Positions 8,236-17,167 of a DNA stretch of 64,000 nucleotides are shown here, in pieces. Under the pieces are notes generated by a model. That model saw only the letters and a program-made list of their open reading frames with translations. It was not told where the DNA came from and searched no databases. Source of the DNA: Christiangramia aestuarii (GTDB lineage Bacteria > Bacteroidota > Bacteroidia > Flavobacteriales > Flavobacteriaceae); NCBI RefSeq assembly GCF_009735585.1, contig NZ_VJVW01000003.1:124001-188000 (forward strand), read 5' to 3'. Position numbers and translations under genes: made by a program. How positions within the stretch are numbered: position 1 is the first letter of the stretch; the number at the start of each line of letters is the position of its first letter.

Positions 8236-8394
8236 ATGAAAAGAACGTTTCAACCATCTAAAAGGAAAAGAAAAAATAAGCACGGATTCAGGGAGCGTAT
8301 GGCTAGTGCTAACGGAAGAAAAGTCCTTGCTCGAAGAAGAGCTAAAGGAAGAAAGAAACTATCTGTATCTTCTGAAAACAGACATAAACACTAA
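8236..8394 (+). CDS. rpmH: 50S ribosomal protein L34
   Basis: A 52-codon frame from ATG 8236 to TAA 8392-8394 encodes [18 protein letters not shown]..., followed by [25 protein letters not shown], the invariant L34 sequence pattern, slightly longer than the 46-residue E. coli protein and ending SENRHKH. It is very Arg/Lys-rich and assembles into the large ribosomal subunit. Unlike in many bacteria, rnpA does not follow: carB is the next gene, separated by a terminator. The canonical promoter and the terminator make it monocistronic. Confidence 0.97.
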
Positions 8395-8420
8395 TGAATC
8401 ACGGTGTTCGAAATAATTAA

Positions 8421-8449
8421 GGTGTTACTTTTTGAGTAACGCCTTTTTT
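8421..8449 (+). terminator. Rho-independent terminator of rpmH
   Basis: GGTGTTAC (8421-8428) pairs with GTAACGCC (8435-8442, one G-U pair), then seven Ts. Confidence 0.9.
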
Positions 8450-8510
8450 TATACCCAGACGCTTCTTATTTTTAGCTCAACACAACAACACGCAAACACA
8501 ACATTTTATC

Positions 8511-11363
8511 ATGCCAAAGAACAAAGACATCAAGTGCGTTTTAATTATAGGATCTGGACCAATCATTATAGGACAGGCCTGTGAATTCGATTATTCCGGA
8601 ACCCAGTCGCTAAGATCGCTGAAGGAAGAAGGAATAAAGACTATCCTTATTAATTCTAACCCTGCAACCATCATGACCGACCCTGCAATGGCCGATCATG
8701 TGTATTTAAAACCACTAACTACAAAATCTATCGTAGAGATCCTTAAGGAGCATCCAGAGATCGATGCAGTTCTTCCTACCATGGGAGGACAAACTGCACT
8801 TAACCTTGCGATCGAAGCAGACGAAAAGGGTATCTGGAATGATTTCAATGTTAAGTTGATCGGGGTAGATATCGATGCCATCAATATTTGCGAAGATAGG
8901 GAGCAGTTCAAGCAACTTATGGGTAGAATCGGCATTCCTGTCGCTCCGGCTAAAACAGTGACTTCTTACCTGCAGGGGAAAGAAGTTGCCCAGGAATTTG
9001 GATATCCGCTTGTGATCAGGGCTTCTTTCACCCTGGGTGGTGGAGGTGCAGGTTTTGTTCACCGCGCCGAAGATTTTGATGAAATGCTTACCTATGGCCT
9101 GGAAACTTCACCTATCCACGAGGTACTTATAGATAAGGCCCTTCTGGGTTGGAAAGAATATGAAGTAGAGCTTCTGCGTGACAAGAATGATAATGTTGTG
9201 ATCATCTGTACCGTTGAAAATATGGACCCGATGGGGATTCATACCGGGGATTCTATCACGGTTGCTCCGGCAATGACCCTGAGTGATAGCGCTTTCCAGA
9301 GAATGAGGGATATGGCCATTAAAATGATGCGCAGTATCGGGGATTTCGCTGGAGGCTGTAACGTTCAGTTCGCGGTAAGCCCAGATGAGAAAGAAGATAT
9401 TTACGCGATCGAGATCAACCCTCGTGTTTCAAGGTCTTCAGCACTTGCATCTAAAGCGACGGGTTATCCAATTGCAAAAATTGCCACCAAACTGGCTTTG
9501 GGTTACCATCTTGACGAATTAGAAAACCAGATTACCAAATCTACTTCAGCTTTATTCGAACCTTCACTGGATTACGTGATCGTAAAGATCCCACGCTGGA
9601 ACTTCGACAAGTTTGAAGGTGCAGATCGTACTTTGGGTCTTCAGATGAAATCTGTAGGAGAGGTAATGGGAATTGGAAGATCTTTCCAGGAAGCCTTGCA
9701 TAAAGCTACCCAGTCACTTGAGATCAAACGAAATGGTCTTGGGGCAGATGGTAAAGGATATAAAGATTACGACCAGATCATCGACAAACTTACCAATCCT
9801 AGCTGGGACAGGGTTTTCGTGATCTATGACGCTATACAAATGGGTATCCCATTAAGCAGGATACATGAGATCACCAAAATTGATATGTGGTTCCTTAAGC
9901 AATACGAAGAACTGCATGCTCTGGAAAAGGAGATCTCCACTTACGATATACATTCGCTACCTAAAGACCTATTACTTGAAGCGAAACAAAAAGGTTTTGC
10001 CGACAGGCAGATCGCGCATATGCTGGATTGCTGGGAAAGCGAAGTCTATAAGAAAAGAGAAGAGCTGGGTGTGAACAGGGTTTATAAACTTGTAGATACC
10101 TGTGCTGCCGAATTCAAGGCAGAAACACCATATTATTATTCCACTTTCGAAGATGAGATCAGAACCAGTGATGGGGAGATCACTATCGCGAACGAAAGTA
10201 AGGTAACAGATAAGAAGAAGATCGTGGTTCTTGGATCTGGCCCGAACAGAATAGGTCAGGGGATCGAATTCGATTATAGTTGTGTACACGGAGTTCTGGC
10301 TGCTGCTGAATGTGGTTATGAAACCGTAATGATCAACTGTAACCCGGAAACTGTTTCAACAGATTTCGACACGGCAGACAAGCTTTATTTCGAGCCGGTA
10401 TTCTGGGAACATATCTACGATATCATCAGGCATGAGAACCCAGAAGGGGTGATCGTTCAGCTTGGAGGGCAAACCGCCTTAAAACTCGCTGAAAAGCTTC
10501 ATAGGTATGGCATCAAGATCATGGGAACAAGTTTTGAAGCCCTCGATCTTGCTGAAGACCGGGGAAGCTTCTCCAGACTTCTTCAGAACAATGATATTCC
10601 TTACCCTGATTTCGGAACGGCTGAAAACGCTGAGGAAGCACTAAAGTTAGCAGATGAGCTCGATTTCCCTATCCTCGTAAGACCTTCTTACGTACTTGGA
10701 GGCCAGGGTATGAAGATCGTGATCAATAAAGACGAATTAGAGGAGCATGTAGTAGACCTTCTTAGAAAAATACCTAATAATAAACTTCTTCTGGACCACT
10801 ACCTTGACGGAGCCATTGAAGCCGAGGCAGATGCCATCTGTGATGGAGAGGATGTTTATATCATCGGAATCATGGAGCATATTGAACCATGCGGTATTCA
10901 TTCGGGAGACTCGAATGCCTTGCTTCCTCCCTTCAACCTAGGAGACCTGGTAATGCAGCAGATCAAGGATCACACCAGGAAGATCGCTCTTGCCTTGAAT
11001 ACGGTAGGTCTAATCAATATTCAGTTCGCTATCAAGGATGATAAGGTTTATATCATCGAGGCTAACCCAAGAGCATCCAGAACGGTACCATTCATCGCCA
11101 AGGCTTACAAGGAGCCGTACGTGAATTATGCTACCAAGGTAATGCTGGGAGAAAAGAAAATAAAGGACTTCAAGTTTAATCCTAAACTGGAAGGTTATGC
11201 GATCAAGCAACCGGTGTTCTCTTTCAACAAGTTCCAGAAAGTTAACAAGCAGCTTGGGCCTGAAATGAAGAGTACGGGAGAAAGTATCCTGTTTATAGAT
11301 AGCCTTAAAGATGATGAGTTCTATGATCTTTACTCAAGAAGAAAAATGTATCTGAGCAAATAG
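8511..11363 (+). CDS. carB: Carbamoyl-phosphate synthase large subunit, short form without allosteric domain
   Basis: A 950-residue protein with the two duplicated halves of CarB: each begins with a GSGPxxIGQxxEFDYS block (near residues 15 and 575), contains an ATP-grasp domain (SFTLGGGGAGF near 170; SYVLGGQGMKI near 725) and ends in conserved EINPRVSRSSALASKATGYPIAK and EANPRASRTVPFIAKAYKEPYV. It uses ammonia channelled from CarA, bicarbonate and two ATP to make carbamoyl phosphate for arginine and pyrimidines. E. coli CarB has 1073 residues; here the frame stops about 120 residues earlier, so the C-terminal MGS-like domain that binds UMP, IMP and ornithine is absent. carA is not adjacent. 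A strong terminator follows. Confidence 0.97.
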   Translation: MPKNKDIKCVLIIGSGPIIIGQACEFDYSGTQSLRSLKEEGIKTILINSNPATIMTDPAMADHVYLKPLTTKSIVEILKEHPEIDAVLPTMGGQTALNLAIEADEKGIWNDFNVKLIGVDIDAINICEDREQFKQLMGRIGIPVAPAKTVTSYLQGKEVAQEFGYPLVIRASFTLGGGGAGFVHRAEDFDEMLTYGLETSPIHEVLIDKALLGWKEYEVELLRDKNDNVVIICTVENMDPMGIHTGDSITVAPAMTLSDSAFQRMRDMAIKMMRSIGDFAGGCNVQFAVSPDEKEDIYAIEINPRVSRSSALASKATGYPIAKIATKLALGYHLDELENQITKSTSALFEPSLDYVIVKIPRWNFDKFEGADRTLGLQMKSVGEVMGIGRSFQEALHKATQSLEIKRNGLGADGKGYKDYDQIIDKLTNPSWDRVFVIYDAIQMGIPLSRIHEITKIDMWFLKQYEELHALEKEISTYDIHSLPKDLLLEAKQKGFADRQIAHMLDCWESEVYKKREELGVNRVYKLVDTCAAEFKAETPYYYSTFEDEIRTSDGEITIANESKVTDKKKIVVLGSGPNRIGQGIEFDYSCVHGVLAAAECGYETVMINCNPETVSTDFDTADKLYFEPVFWEHIYDIIRHENPEGVIVQLGGQTALKLAEKLHRYGIKIMGTSFEALDLAEDRGSFSRLLQNNDIPYPDFGTAENAEEALKLADELDFPILVRPSYVLGGQGMKIVINKDELEEHVVDLLRKIPNNKLLLDHYLDGAIEAEADAICDGEDVYIIGIMEHIEPCGIHSGDSNALLPPFNLGDLVMQQIKDHTRKIALALNTVGLINIQFAIKDDKVYIIEANPRASRTVPFIAKAYKEPYVNYATKVMLGEKKIKDFKFNPKLEGYAIKQPVFSFNKFQKVNKQLGPEMKSTGESILFIDSLKDDEFYDLYSRRKMYLSK

Positions 11364-11381
11364 AAATATTAATTAAAATAT

Positions 11382-11453
11382 AAAGTCATCCCGACAGAAA
11401 GTGGAAATCTTTAAATTCAAAGAATTCTCTTTTCCATTGGGATGACTTTTTTT
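11382..11453 (+). terminator. Terminator of carB with long stem
   Basis: AAAGTCATCCC (11382-11392) pairs perfectly with GGGATGACTTT (11439-11449), followed by Ts. The 46-nt internal part can extend the stem (GGAAA with TTTCC). The next gene starts 13 nt later. Confidence 0.85.
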
Positions 11454-11466
11454 ATTTGATGATTTT

Positions 11467-11865
11467 ATGAAGGAAACTGTATTGATATTTGGAGGGGTAT
11501 TTGGAACCCTGGCAGTTATACTGGGAGCTTTTGGTGCGCACGCTTTAAGAAGGTCTTTTAATGATGATCAGCTTAGAAGTTATGAAGTTGGTGTAAGGTA
11601 CCAGGTGTACCATGCGATAATGCTCATTATTTCCGGGATCGTTTTTCCATTTACCCAAACTGGCCAGGTATTAACTGCCTGGTGTTTTATCCTTGGAACG
11701 GTGCTATTTTCTTTTAGTATCTACGGTCTTACCTATAGCGATTCACGGGGGAAGAAATTGAAAGTTCTCGGGCCGGTCACTCCTGTTGGTGGACTGTTCC
11801 TTATAATTGGCTGGATATTATTCACTTATAATATTGCTGAAATAGCACTTTACCTGAATCCTTAG
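11467..11865 (+). CDS. DUF423 family small membrane protein (YgdD-like)
   Basis: A 132-residue protein with four hydrophobic segments. The family hallmark GAFGAHALR is at about residues 21-29, followed by the amphipathic stretch YEVGVRYQVYHAIMLI and near the end TPVGGLFLIIGWILF. DUF423 (YgdD) proteins are inner-membrane proteins of unknown function. It lies directly behind the carB terminator and is convergent with the BASS transporter gene, the stops overlapping by 4 nt. Confidence 0.93.
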   Translation: MKETVLIFGGVFGTLAVILGAFGAHALRRSFNDDQLRSYEVGVRYQVYHAIMLIISGIVFPFTQTGQVLTAWCFILGTVLFSFSIYGLTYSDSRGKKLKVLGPVTPVGGLFLIIGWILFTYNIAEIALYLNP

Positions 11866-12815
11866 GTAATATTTTCTCGGTTCTTATATTTTTCAGCATA
11901 CCATGCCACTAGGATTAGCTGGGCAGAATGGTACAGCATAATTGGTAATAATAACAGTCCTGAGCTGGCTGAATTTCCAAAAATGACCCTTACCATTACC
12001 GATCCATGAACCAGGGATTTCTTGGTCCCGCAAAATTGCGCCGCGATCTTGTCTTCAGTGTTAAACCCGAAGAGATTTGAGAAGAAGGCGAGCCCGAAGA
12101 AAACAACAAAAAATAGTACCAGTACGATTCCTGCCATTTTCAGCAGGTCATAGAGTTCAATATTTTCGACAAGGCTGGAGGTGAATGAATTGCTGAAACT
12201 GGAGTAGATGATGAGGATAATGGTCGTTTTATCAAAAAGGCTGAGTTGTTTTCCATATTTCCGGGCCGTTTCACCAAAATATCGCTGAAGAAAAAGGCCT
12301 ATCGCCAGCGGAAAGATGATCTGAAGGCATAATTTCTGTAAAACTACCAGGAAGTCAAAATCGGTCGTTTTTTCCAGGATAAAACCTAGCCATAGCGGGG
12401 TGGCCACGATACCAATAAGTCCCGATAAACTAGCGTTGAAAATGGCCGTGGGCAGGTTTCCCTTGGCCAGGGCGACCATTACTACCGAAGATGAAACGGT
12501 TGATGGTAATGTACCCAGGAAAAACAAGGCTATCCAGAGTTCAGATTTTAAACCGTTATCAAATAGTGGCAGACAGGCCAAGCAAAGTAAAGGGAAAACT
12601 ATAAAAGTGGTCACATGAACCATGATATGAACCTTGTAATTAACCAGCCCAGCCTTGAATTCTGCAGGCGAGAGCTTTAACCCGTAAAAGAAGAAAATAA
12701 GACCTATTCCAATATCGGTAATGGTCTTTAATGGCAACAGTTCGATCCCTTGCGGAAAGAAATATGCGATTCCTATAGCCAAAAATATGGCTGCTATGAA
12801 GCCGGGGAACTTCAA
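11862..12815 (-). CDS. BASS-family bile acid:sodium symporter-like transporter (YfeH/SLC10A7 type)
   Basis: A 317-residue polytopic protein with about ten hydrophobic helices. DIGIGLIFFFYGLKLSP near residues 34-50 and the SSVVMVALAKGN stretch near 107-118 follow the pattern of the SBF-like subfamily (YfeH, human SLC10A7) rather than the classical NTCP/ASBT type. Later in the protein FCGTKKSLVHGSVM fits the second inverted repeat's crossover region. Substrate is unknown. It overlaps the upstream thioesterase gene by 4 nt (ATGA), so the two are translationally coupled. Confidence 0.85.
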   Translation of the reverse strand: MKFPGFIAAIFLAIGIAYFFPQGIELLPLKTITDIGIGLIFFFYGLKLSPAEFKAGLVNYKVHIMVHVTTFIVFPLLCLACLPLFDNGLKSELWIALFFLGTLPSTVSSSVVMVALAKGNLPTAIFNASLSGLIGIVATPLWLGFILEKTTDFDFLVVLQKLCLQIIFPLAIGLFLQRYFGETARKYGKQLSLFDKTTIILIIYSSFSNSFTSSLVENIELYDLLKMAGIVLVLFFVVFFGLAFFSNLFGFNTEDKIAAQFCGTKKSLVHGSVMVRVIFGNSASSGLLLLPIMLYHSAQLILVAWYAEKYKNRENIT

Positions 12816-13360
12816 GAATTTCGTTCTATTTTTACCTTATGATCCTCCAGGATGTGCAGATACTGTTCTGATGAAAAGTCGGTTTCATGAAATTCCTGAA
12901 CCCTTTTTTTCTTCATTTTTTTTCTTTTAATGCTTTTGGCAAACCTCCTTATCTGGTTGTCGGTCTTTAAAATAAGTCCCGGAACCTCTACAGACCTCCC
13001 GGTATTATCCTTTGCTACCATGGTGAAATAAGAGGAGTTGCAGTGTTTTATATCACCGGTCTGTATGTTTTCGGCCTCCACGCGAATCCCAATCACCATT
13101 GAGCTTCGACCCACATAGTTAACGGAGGCCTTCATAGTTACCAGCTCACCAATTTCAATGGGTTTCAGAAAATCTACCGTATCTACGCTGGCGGTCACAC
13201 AGTATGCGCCTGAATGCTTGGAAGCGCAGGCAAAGGCGATCTGGTCCAGCAGAGAGAGAATATAGCCTCCATGTATCTTTCCATTAAAATTAGAATGGGA
13301 GGGGAGCATCAGCTCTGATATTACTACCTGACTGTCTTTTACGTTCTTAAAGTGTTCCAT
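12812..13360 (-). CDS. Acyl-CoA thioesterase, hotdog fold
   Basis: A 182-residue protein. The hotdog domain (about 8-130) has NFNGKIHGGYILSLLDQIAFACASKHSG, with the His-Gly-Gly loop and the Asp of the active helix as in YciA/BACH-type acyl-CoA thioesterases, then TASVDTVDFLKPIEIGELV. The C-terminal 50 residues are highly charged (IKRKKMKKKRVQEFHETDF) and absent from short YciA forms. It hydrolyses acyl-CoA to free fatty acid and CoA. It stands 2 nt behind the small membrane gene at 13363 and 4 nt overlapping the transporter, forming a three-gene operon. Confidence 0.9.
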   Translation of the reverse strand: MEHFKNVKDSQVVISELMLPSHSNFNGKIHGGYILSLLDQIAFACASKHSGAYCVTASVDTVDFLKPIEIGELVTMKASVNYVGRSSMVIGIRVEAENIQTGDIKHCNSSYFTMVAKDNTGRSVEVPGLILKTDNQIRRFAKSIKRKKMKKKRVQEFHETDFSSEQYLHILEDHKVKIERNS

Positions 13361-13362
13361 AA

Positions 13363-13728
13363 CTATTTTCTAAAATGCGGACTTTGGGATTTTTCTACTT
13401 CGGTAATAAAATACTTGGTATCACCCCAAAAGAAAAAGGTGGTGTAGCGCTCGATATAAGTGAGTTTCACGTATTCGCCCTCGAATTCCTGGAGATCATT
13501 GATCACTTCCTCATTCCTGTCCAGGACCGAAAACTGGAATATCTGGGCTCCACTAATTCCCTGACTTATCTCCCCTTCCCAGGTTTTAGCGACCACTCCT
13601 TTTCGGCTGAATTTAATCAGCTCACCGCTCCTGGTCCCTTCGCTATAGGGTACAAAATATACAAAAGCGTAGTAAAGCAGCCAGAGAACAATGATGCCGC
13701 CAAGTATGTAGAATAAGGTCTTTTTCAT
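13363..13728 (-). CDS. Small N-terminally anchored protein, unknown function
   Basis: A 121-residue protein with one N-terminal TM helix (LFYILGGIIVLWLLYYAFVYF) and a roughly 95-residue extracytoplasmic domain rich in beta-type alternation (GELIKFSRKGVVAKTWEGEI, YVKLTYIERYTTFFFWGDTKYF). I recognise the GELIKFSRKG...KTWEGE pattern as common in Bacteroidota proteins sometimes mislabelled 6-phosphogluconate dehydrogenase; it has no nucleotide-binding motif, so that label is unjustified. Function unknown. First gene of the operon with the thioesterase and transporter. Confidence 0.7.
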   Translation of the reverse strand: MKKTLFYILGGIIVLWLLYYAFVYFVPYSEGTRSGELIKFSRKGVVAKTWEGEISQGISGAQIFQFSVLDRNEEVINDLQEFEGEYVKLTYIERYTTFFFWGDTKYFITEVEKSQSPHFRK

Positions 13729-13833
13729 ATTTTCTTTGAATTGCGAACTAAGTTAAGAAAGTCTGTCAATTTTGGGCATGCCAAAGAGGCTTAATGTAAT
13801 TGTGGTTGCTTTTGGTATACCCGCCAGGACAGC

Positions 13834-15267
13834 TTAATTTTGGGAGCTTTTAAGATCGATATTAGATTCTTCTGTTTCCTCAGTATCTTCGTCTAAAGCC
13901 CTGTTCACCAGTTTAGGGTCTATCTGTTTACTGGCCTTGGCTCCAAGTTTTTTTAGTTTTTCAACACGTCTAACCAGGTTTCCTTTTCCGGTAAGCTTTT
14001 TCATGGCTCCTTCGTAGGAATTCTGCACTGTTCCTAATTGCCTGCCCACCTTCAGGAGCTCTTCGGTTAGATTGGTGAAAGAATCATACAGGGCCCCGGC
14101 CTGGGTTGCGATCTGTATGGCATTCTGCTTTTGTTTTTCGTTCTGCCACATGCTGTCTATGGTCTTAAGTACCGCCAACAAGGTGGTAGGGGTGACGATG
14201 ATAATATTCTTTTCAAAAGCATCGCTATAAAGGCCCGGGTATTCGTTCGAAGCTATGGCAAAGGCTGCCTCTATTGGGATAAAAAGCAGAACAAAATCTG
14301 GGCTTTCCATCTGGTAGAGGGAATGGTAGTTCTTATTACCTAGTTCGGTTACCCGGTTCTTCACTGAAATTAGATGATTCTTAAGATGTGTTTTTTTCTC
14401 GTCTTCATCATTTTCATTGATATACCTTTCATAGGCGTTCAAAGAGACCTTCGAATCCACGATCATTTTCTTATCGCCGGGAAGGTGGATGATCACATCG
14501 GGCATTACCCTCTTACCATCTTCGGTATGAAAACTTTGCTGGATAAAATATTCGCTGTTCTTTCGTAACCCGCTTCTTTCCAGTACCCTTTCCAGGACCA
14601 TCTCTCCCCAGTTTCCCTGCATTTTGGTATCACCTTTTAATGCCTTGGTGAGGTTGGTAGCCTCTTCGCTTAATTTGGTGTTCTGTTCATTAAGGAACTT
14701 TAATTTTTCCCCTAGCTCTGCATGCCTTTTAATAGATTCTGAATTGTTCTGGCTCACCTTTTCCTCGAAATCTCTGATTTTTTTGTTCAGAGGATCCAGG
14801 ATGTTTTCAATATTCTGTTTATTAAGGCTGGTGAATTTTTCAGATTTTTGTTCCAGGATCCTGTTGGCTAGGTTTTCGAATTCTTTAGAAAATTTTTCCT
14901 GAAGCTTTTCAACTTCGGCCTTATGTTCTTCGTTTCTCTCTTGGAGGTTATTGAATTCGGAAATTTTTCGGGTTAACTGAAGGCTCAAATATTCCTTTTC
15001 CTGCCGAATCTCTTCAAGGTCTTTCCTAACCTTTTCAAGCTCTGAATTTGCTTCAGCTTTTAACTGCTGAAAATCAGATTTATAATTATTTAAATTGCTG
15101 TTTAAAAGACTCTTAATATCTTCTATCTGAAGTTTTAGTTGATCATTTTTTTCTTCCAGTCTTCCTGATTCAGATTTGTATTTTAATCCTGAAATCAGTT
15201 TACCGAGATAGATTCCAAGGCCTAGGGCGATTAAAAAAATTAAGGCAGTGAGGAGGTATTCGTTCAT
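13834..15267 (-). CDS. rmuC: DNA recombination protein RmuC
   Basis: A 477-residue protein: an N-terminal TM helix (LLTALIFLIALGLGIYLG), a long coiled coil (about 30-200, heptads such as LEKVRKDLEEIRQEKEYLSLQL) and the RmuC domain (about 215-420) with KGDTKMQGNWGEMVLERVLERSGL, PDVIIHLPGDKKMIVDSKVSL and LLFIPIEAAF. The D-x(n)-VDSK nuclease-like core places it in the PD-(D/E)XK-like fold; RmuC limits inversions at short repeats. The C-terminal tail is acidic (DEDTEETEESN). It follows the btu ABC genes on the same strand with 76 nt between. Confidence 0.94.
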   Translation of the reverse strand: MNEYLLTALIFLIALGLGIYLGKLISGLKYKSESGRLEEKNDQLKLQIEDIKSLLNSNLNNYKSDFQQLKAEANSELEKVRKDLEEIRQEKEYLSLQLTRKISEFNNLQERNEEHKAEVEKLQEKFSKEFENLANRILEQKSEKFTSLNKQNIENILDPLNKKIRDFEEKVSQNNSESIKRHAELGEKLKFLNEQNTKLSEEATNLTKALKGDTKMQGNWGEMVLERVLERSGLRKNSEYFIQQSFHTEDGKRVMPDVIIHLPGDKKMIVDSKVSLNAYERYINENDEDEKKTHLKNHLISVKNRVTELGNKNYHSLYQMESPDFVLLFIPIEAAFAIASNEYPGLYSDAFEKNIIIVTPTTLLAVLKTIDSMWQNEKQKQNAIQIATQAGALYDSFTNLTEELLKVGRQLGTVQNSYEGAMKKLTGKGNLVRRVEKLKKLGAKASKQIDPKLVNRALDEDTEETEESNIDLKSSQN

Positions 15268-15343
15268 TCAAATGAGGCTTTGTTCAAATATACTTATTTA
15301 AGTATTTTATTGAATGCCTTGGCCAGAAAAATGGAATAATGAA

Positions 15344-16135
15344 TTATTTGATCTTGAAGCTGGAAGATTCCTTGTCAAAATGAATAAGGTGGCCCGGGAA
15401 AAGATCCTTAAAAGCATCGGTTTCTATAAGCTCGGCAGGTTTTCCAAAAAGAGCTTTCCTGTCTTTGAGGATCAAAAGTTTATCGCAAAGCTGAAGAGCC
15501 AGGTTGATCTCATGGGAGGCAAATAAAATTGCCTTTCCGGTTTCTTTGGTTAGTTGCTGGAGTAATTTAAGTACATAGGCCTTGTGGTAAAGGTCGAGGT
15601 GGGTGGTCGGTTCATCCAGGATTATTAGCGGGGTGTCCTGTGCGAGTGCTCGCGCGATCAATACCTTTTGGAACTGGCCATCACTTAATTCGTGACATTT
15701 TTTATCTCTAATATCTTCAATGTTTACTAGCTGAAGAGCATGCATAATCTTTTTCAGGTCTTTTTTGGTGAGTCTTCCAATCCAGTTTGTGTAAGGTTGG
15801 CGCCCCAGGGCTACCAGTTCCATTACGCTCAGGTTTTTGGAAAGCATTTGCTCGGTTAAGACCAGGCTTATGTGTTTTGACAGTTTGTCAGGTTCGGTTT
15901 TTGATAATTTATTTCCAGATATAAAAACCTGGCCATCAACACTTTGAATAATTCCACTTAAAGTTTTTAGTAAGGTGGATTTACCGGCGCCGTTCACTCC
16001 GATCACCGCAACAAGTTCTCCAGATTTTATATCAATATTCACCCCGGAAGCGAGGATAAGATCACCGCTTTTTTTTCTGTAACCAACTTTCAGGCCTTCA
16101 GTTCTAAGGACAATATTTGAGTTTTCCGCTTTCAC
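15344..16135 (-). CDS. btuD: Cobalamin/iron-siderophore-type ABC transporter ATP-binding protein
   Basis: A 263-residue ATPase. Walker A is GVNGAGKST (about 43-51), Q-loop in LVLTEQ, signature LSDGQFQKVLIARAL (about 145-160; S-D-G-Q instead of SGGQ), Walker B PLIILDEPTTHLD and switch His in FASHE. It is of the FecE/BtuD class. Because the neighbouring receptor gene is headed by a cobalamin riboswitch, the substrate is most likely vitamin B12 rather than ferric siderophore (inference). Stop of the permease and its start are adjacent, so they are one operon with btuC and btuF. Confidence 0.9.
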   Translation of the reverse strand: MKAENSNIVLRTEGLKVGYRKKSGDLILASGVNIDIKSGELVAVIGVNGAGKSTLLKTLSGIIQSVDGQVFISGNKLSKTEPDKLSKHISLVLTEQMLSKNLSVMELVALGRQPYTNWIGRLTKKDLKKIMHALQLVNIEDIRDKKCHELSDGQFQKVLIARALAQDTPLIILDEPTTHLDLYHKAYVLKLLQQLTKETGKAILFASHEINLALQLCDKLLILKDRKALFGKPAELIETDAFKDLFPGHLIHFDKESSSFKIK

Positions 16136-17167
16136 CTAAAAATTGAATTTTCTTTTTCTTACCAATAGCCAGATCACTACCGGCGCTCCAATAAGTGAAG
16201 TTATCGCATTGATGGGTAAACTGAATTCACTTCCCGGTAATTGTGCAATGATATCGCATAAAAGCATTAGAATGGCGCCGCCAAATACTACTGCAGGTAC
16301 CAGAGTGATATGGTTTGCAGACGGGATGATCTGTCTGATTAAATGAGGAACAGCCAGCCCCACAAAAGCAATGGGTCCTGCAAAGGCAGTTATACTTCCC
16401 GCTAGTAAACTGGTGGCGATGATGATGGTGAACCTGTTCTTTTTGATATTCGTACCAAGACTTCGGGCATATTGTTCGCCCAATAAAAGGGAATTAAGGT
16501 TTTTAATGCTGCCAATCGTTAGCAAAATTCCAACTATCCAGAACAAGCTGAGGATGAGTACCTCTTCCCAGCTAAGGTCTCCCAAGCTTCCGTAAGACCA
16601 GAAAACATATTGCTGTAACTGTGAGGCAGGGCTAAAATAGGCCAGCACGCTCACTATGGCCGCGGTAAGGCTGGCAAACATCAATCCAATTATAAGTATG
16701 GCCATGGTGTCCCGCAGGCGGATAGAAGCGAGAATAACCGCGAACAGAACTATCAAACTGCCCAGGCTCGAAGCGATCACGAGGCTCCATTTTGAAAGCA
16801 AGATCGCTGCAAAGGAAGCTCCAAAAACCGATGCCCCCATGAAAACCAGGGCAACCCCCAGGCTTGCGCCGCTGCTTAATCCCAGTACATAAGGCCCGGC
16901 AAGTGGATTTCTGAACAGCGTTTGCATTAAAAGTCCGCTAACTGCAAGGCCAGAACCGGTGATAATAGCGGTAATGGCTTTTGGGAGTCGATAATTCAGG
17001 ATGATATACTTCCAGGTGTCTTTTTCAACCTCTAAACCCAGCAGGGAAGAGGTGACTTCTGAAATTGGGATCTGTACCGAACCAAGACTTATATTGAATA
17101 TTGCGGTAAGAATCACCGCCAGAAAAAGCAATACAATAGAAGCAGTATATTTTCTCTGGTTCAGCAT
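16136..17167 (-). CDS. btuC: FecCD/BtuC-type ABC transporter permease
   Basis: A 343-residue permease with about ten TM helices. Family blocks are GLLMQTLFRNPLAGPYVLGLSSGASLGVAL (split here: residues about 81-110), LGEQYARSLG (coupling region near 232) and the AGPIAFVGLAVPHLIR motif near 263-278. These are diagnostic for the iron-siderophore/B12 importer family. It is the inner-membrane channel of the locus. Its start codon shares the junction with the substrate-binding gene (both at 17167) and the ATPase follows directly. Confidence 0.93.
   Translation of the reverse strand: MLNQRKYTASIVLLFLAVILTAIFNISLGSVQIPISEVTSSLLGLEVEKDTWKYIILNYRLPKAITAIITGSGLAVSGLLMQTLFRNPLAGPYVLGLSSGASLGVALVFMGASVFGASFAAILLSKWSLVIASSLGSLIVLFAVILASIRLRDTMAILIIGLMFASLTAAIVSVLAYFSPASQLQQYVFWSYGSLGDLSWEEVLILSLFWIVGILLTIGSIKNLNSLLLGEQYARSLGTNIKKNRFTIIIATSLLAGSITAFAGPIAFVGLAVPHLIRQIIPSANHITLVPAVVFGGAILMLLCDIIAQLPGSEFSLPINAITSLIGAPVVIWLLVRKRKFNF

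Noticed and set aside
8715-9062. Reverse frame inside carB
   Set aside because: Antisense shadow with no domain content.
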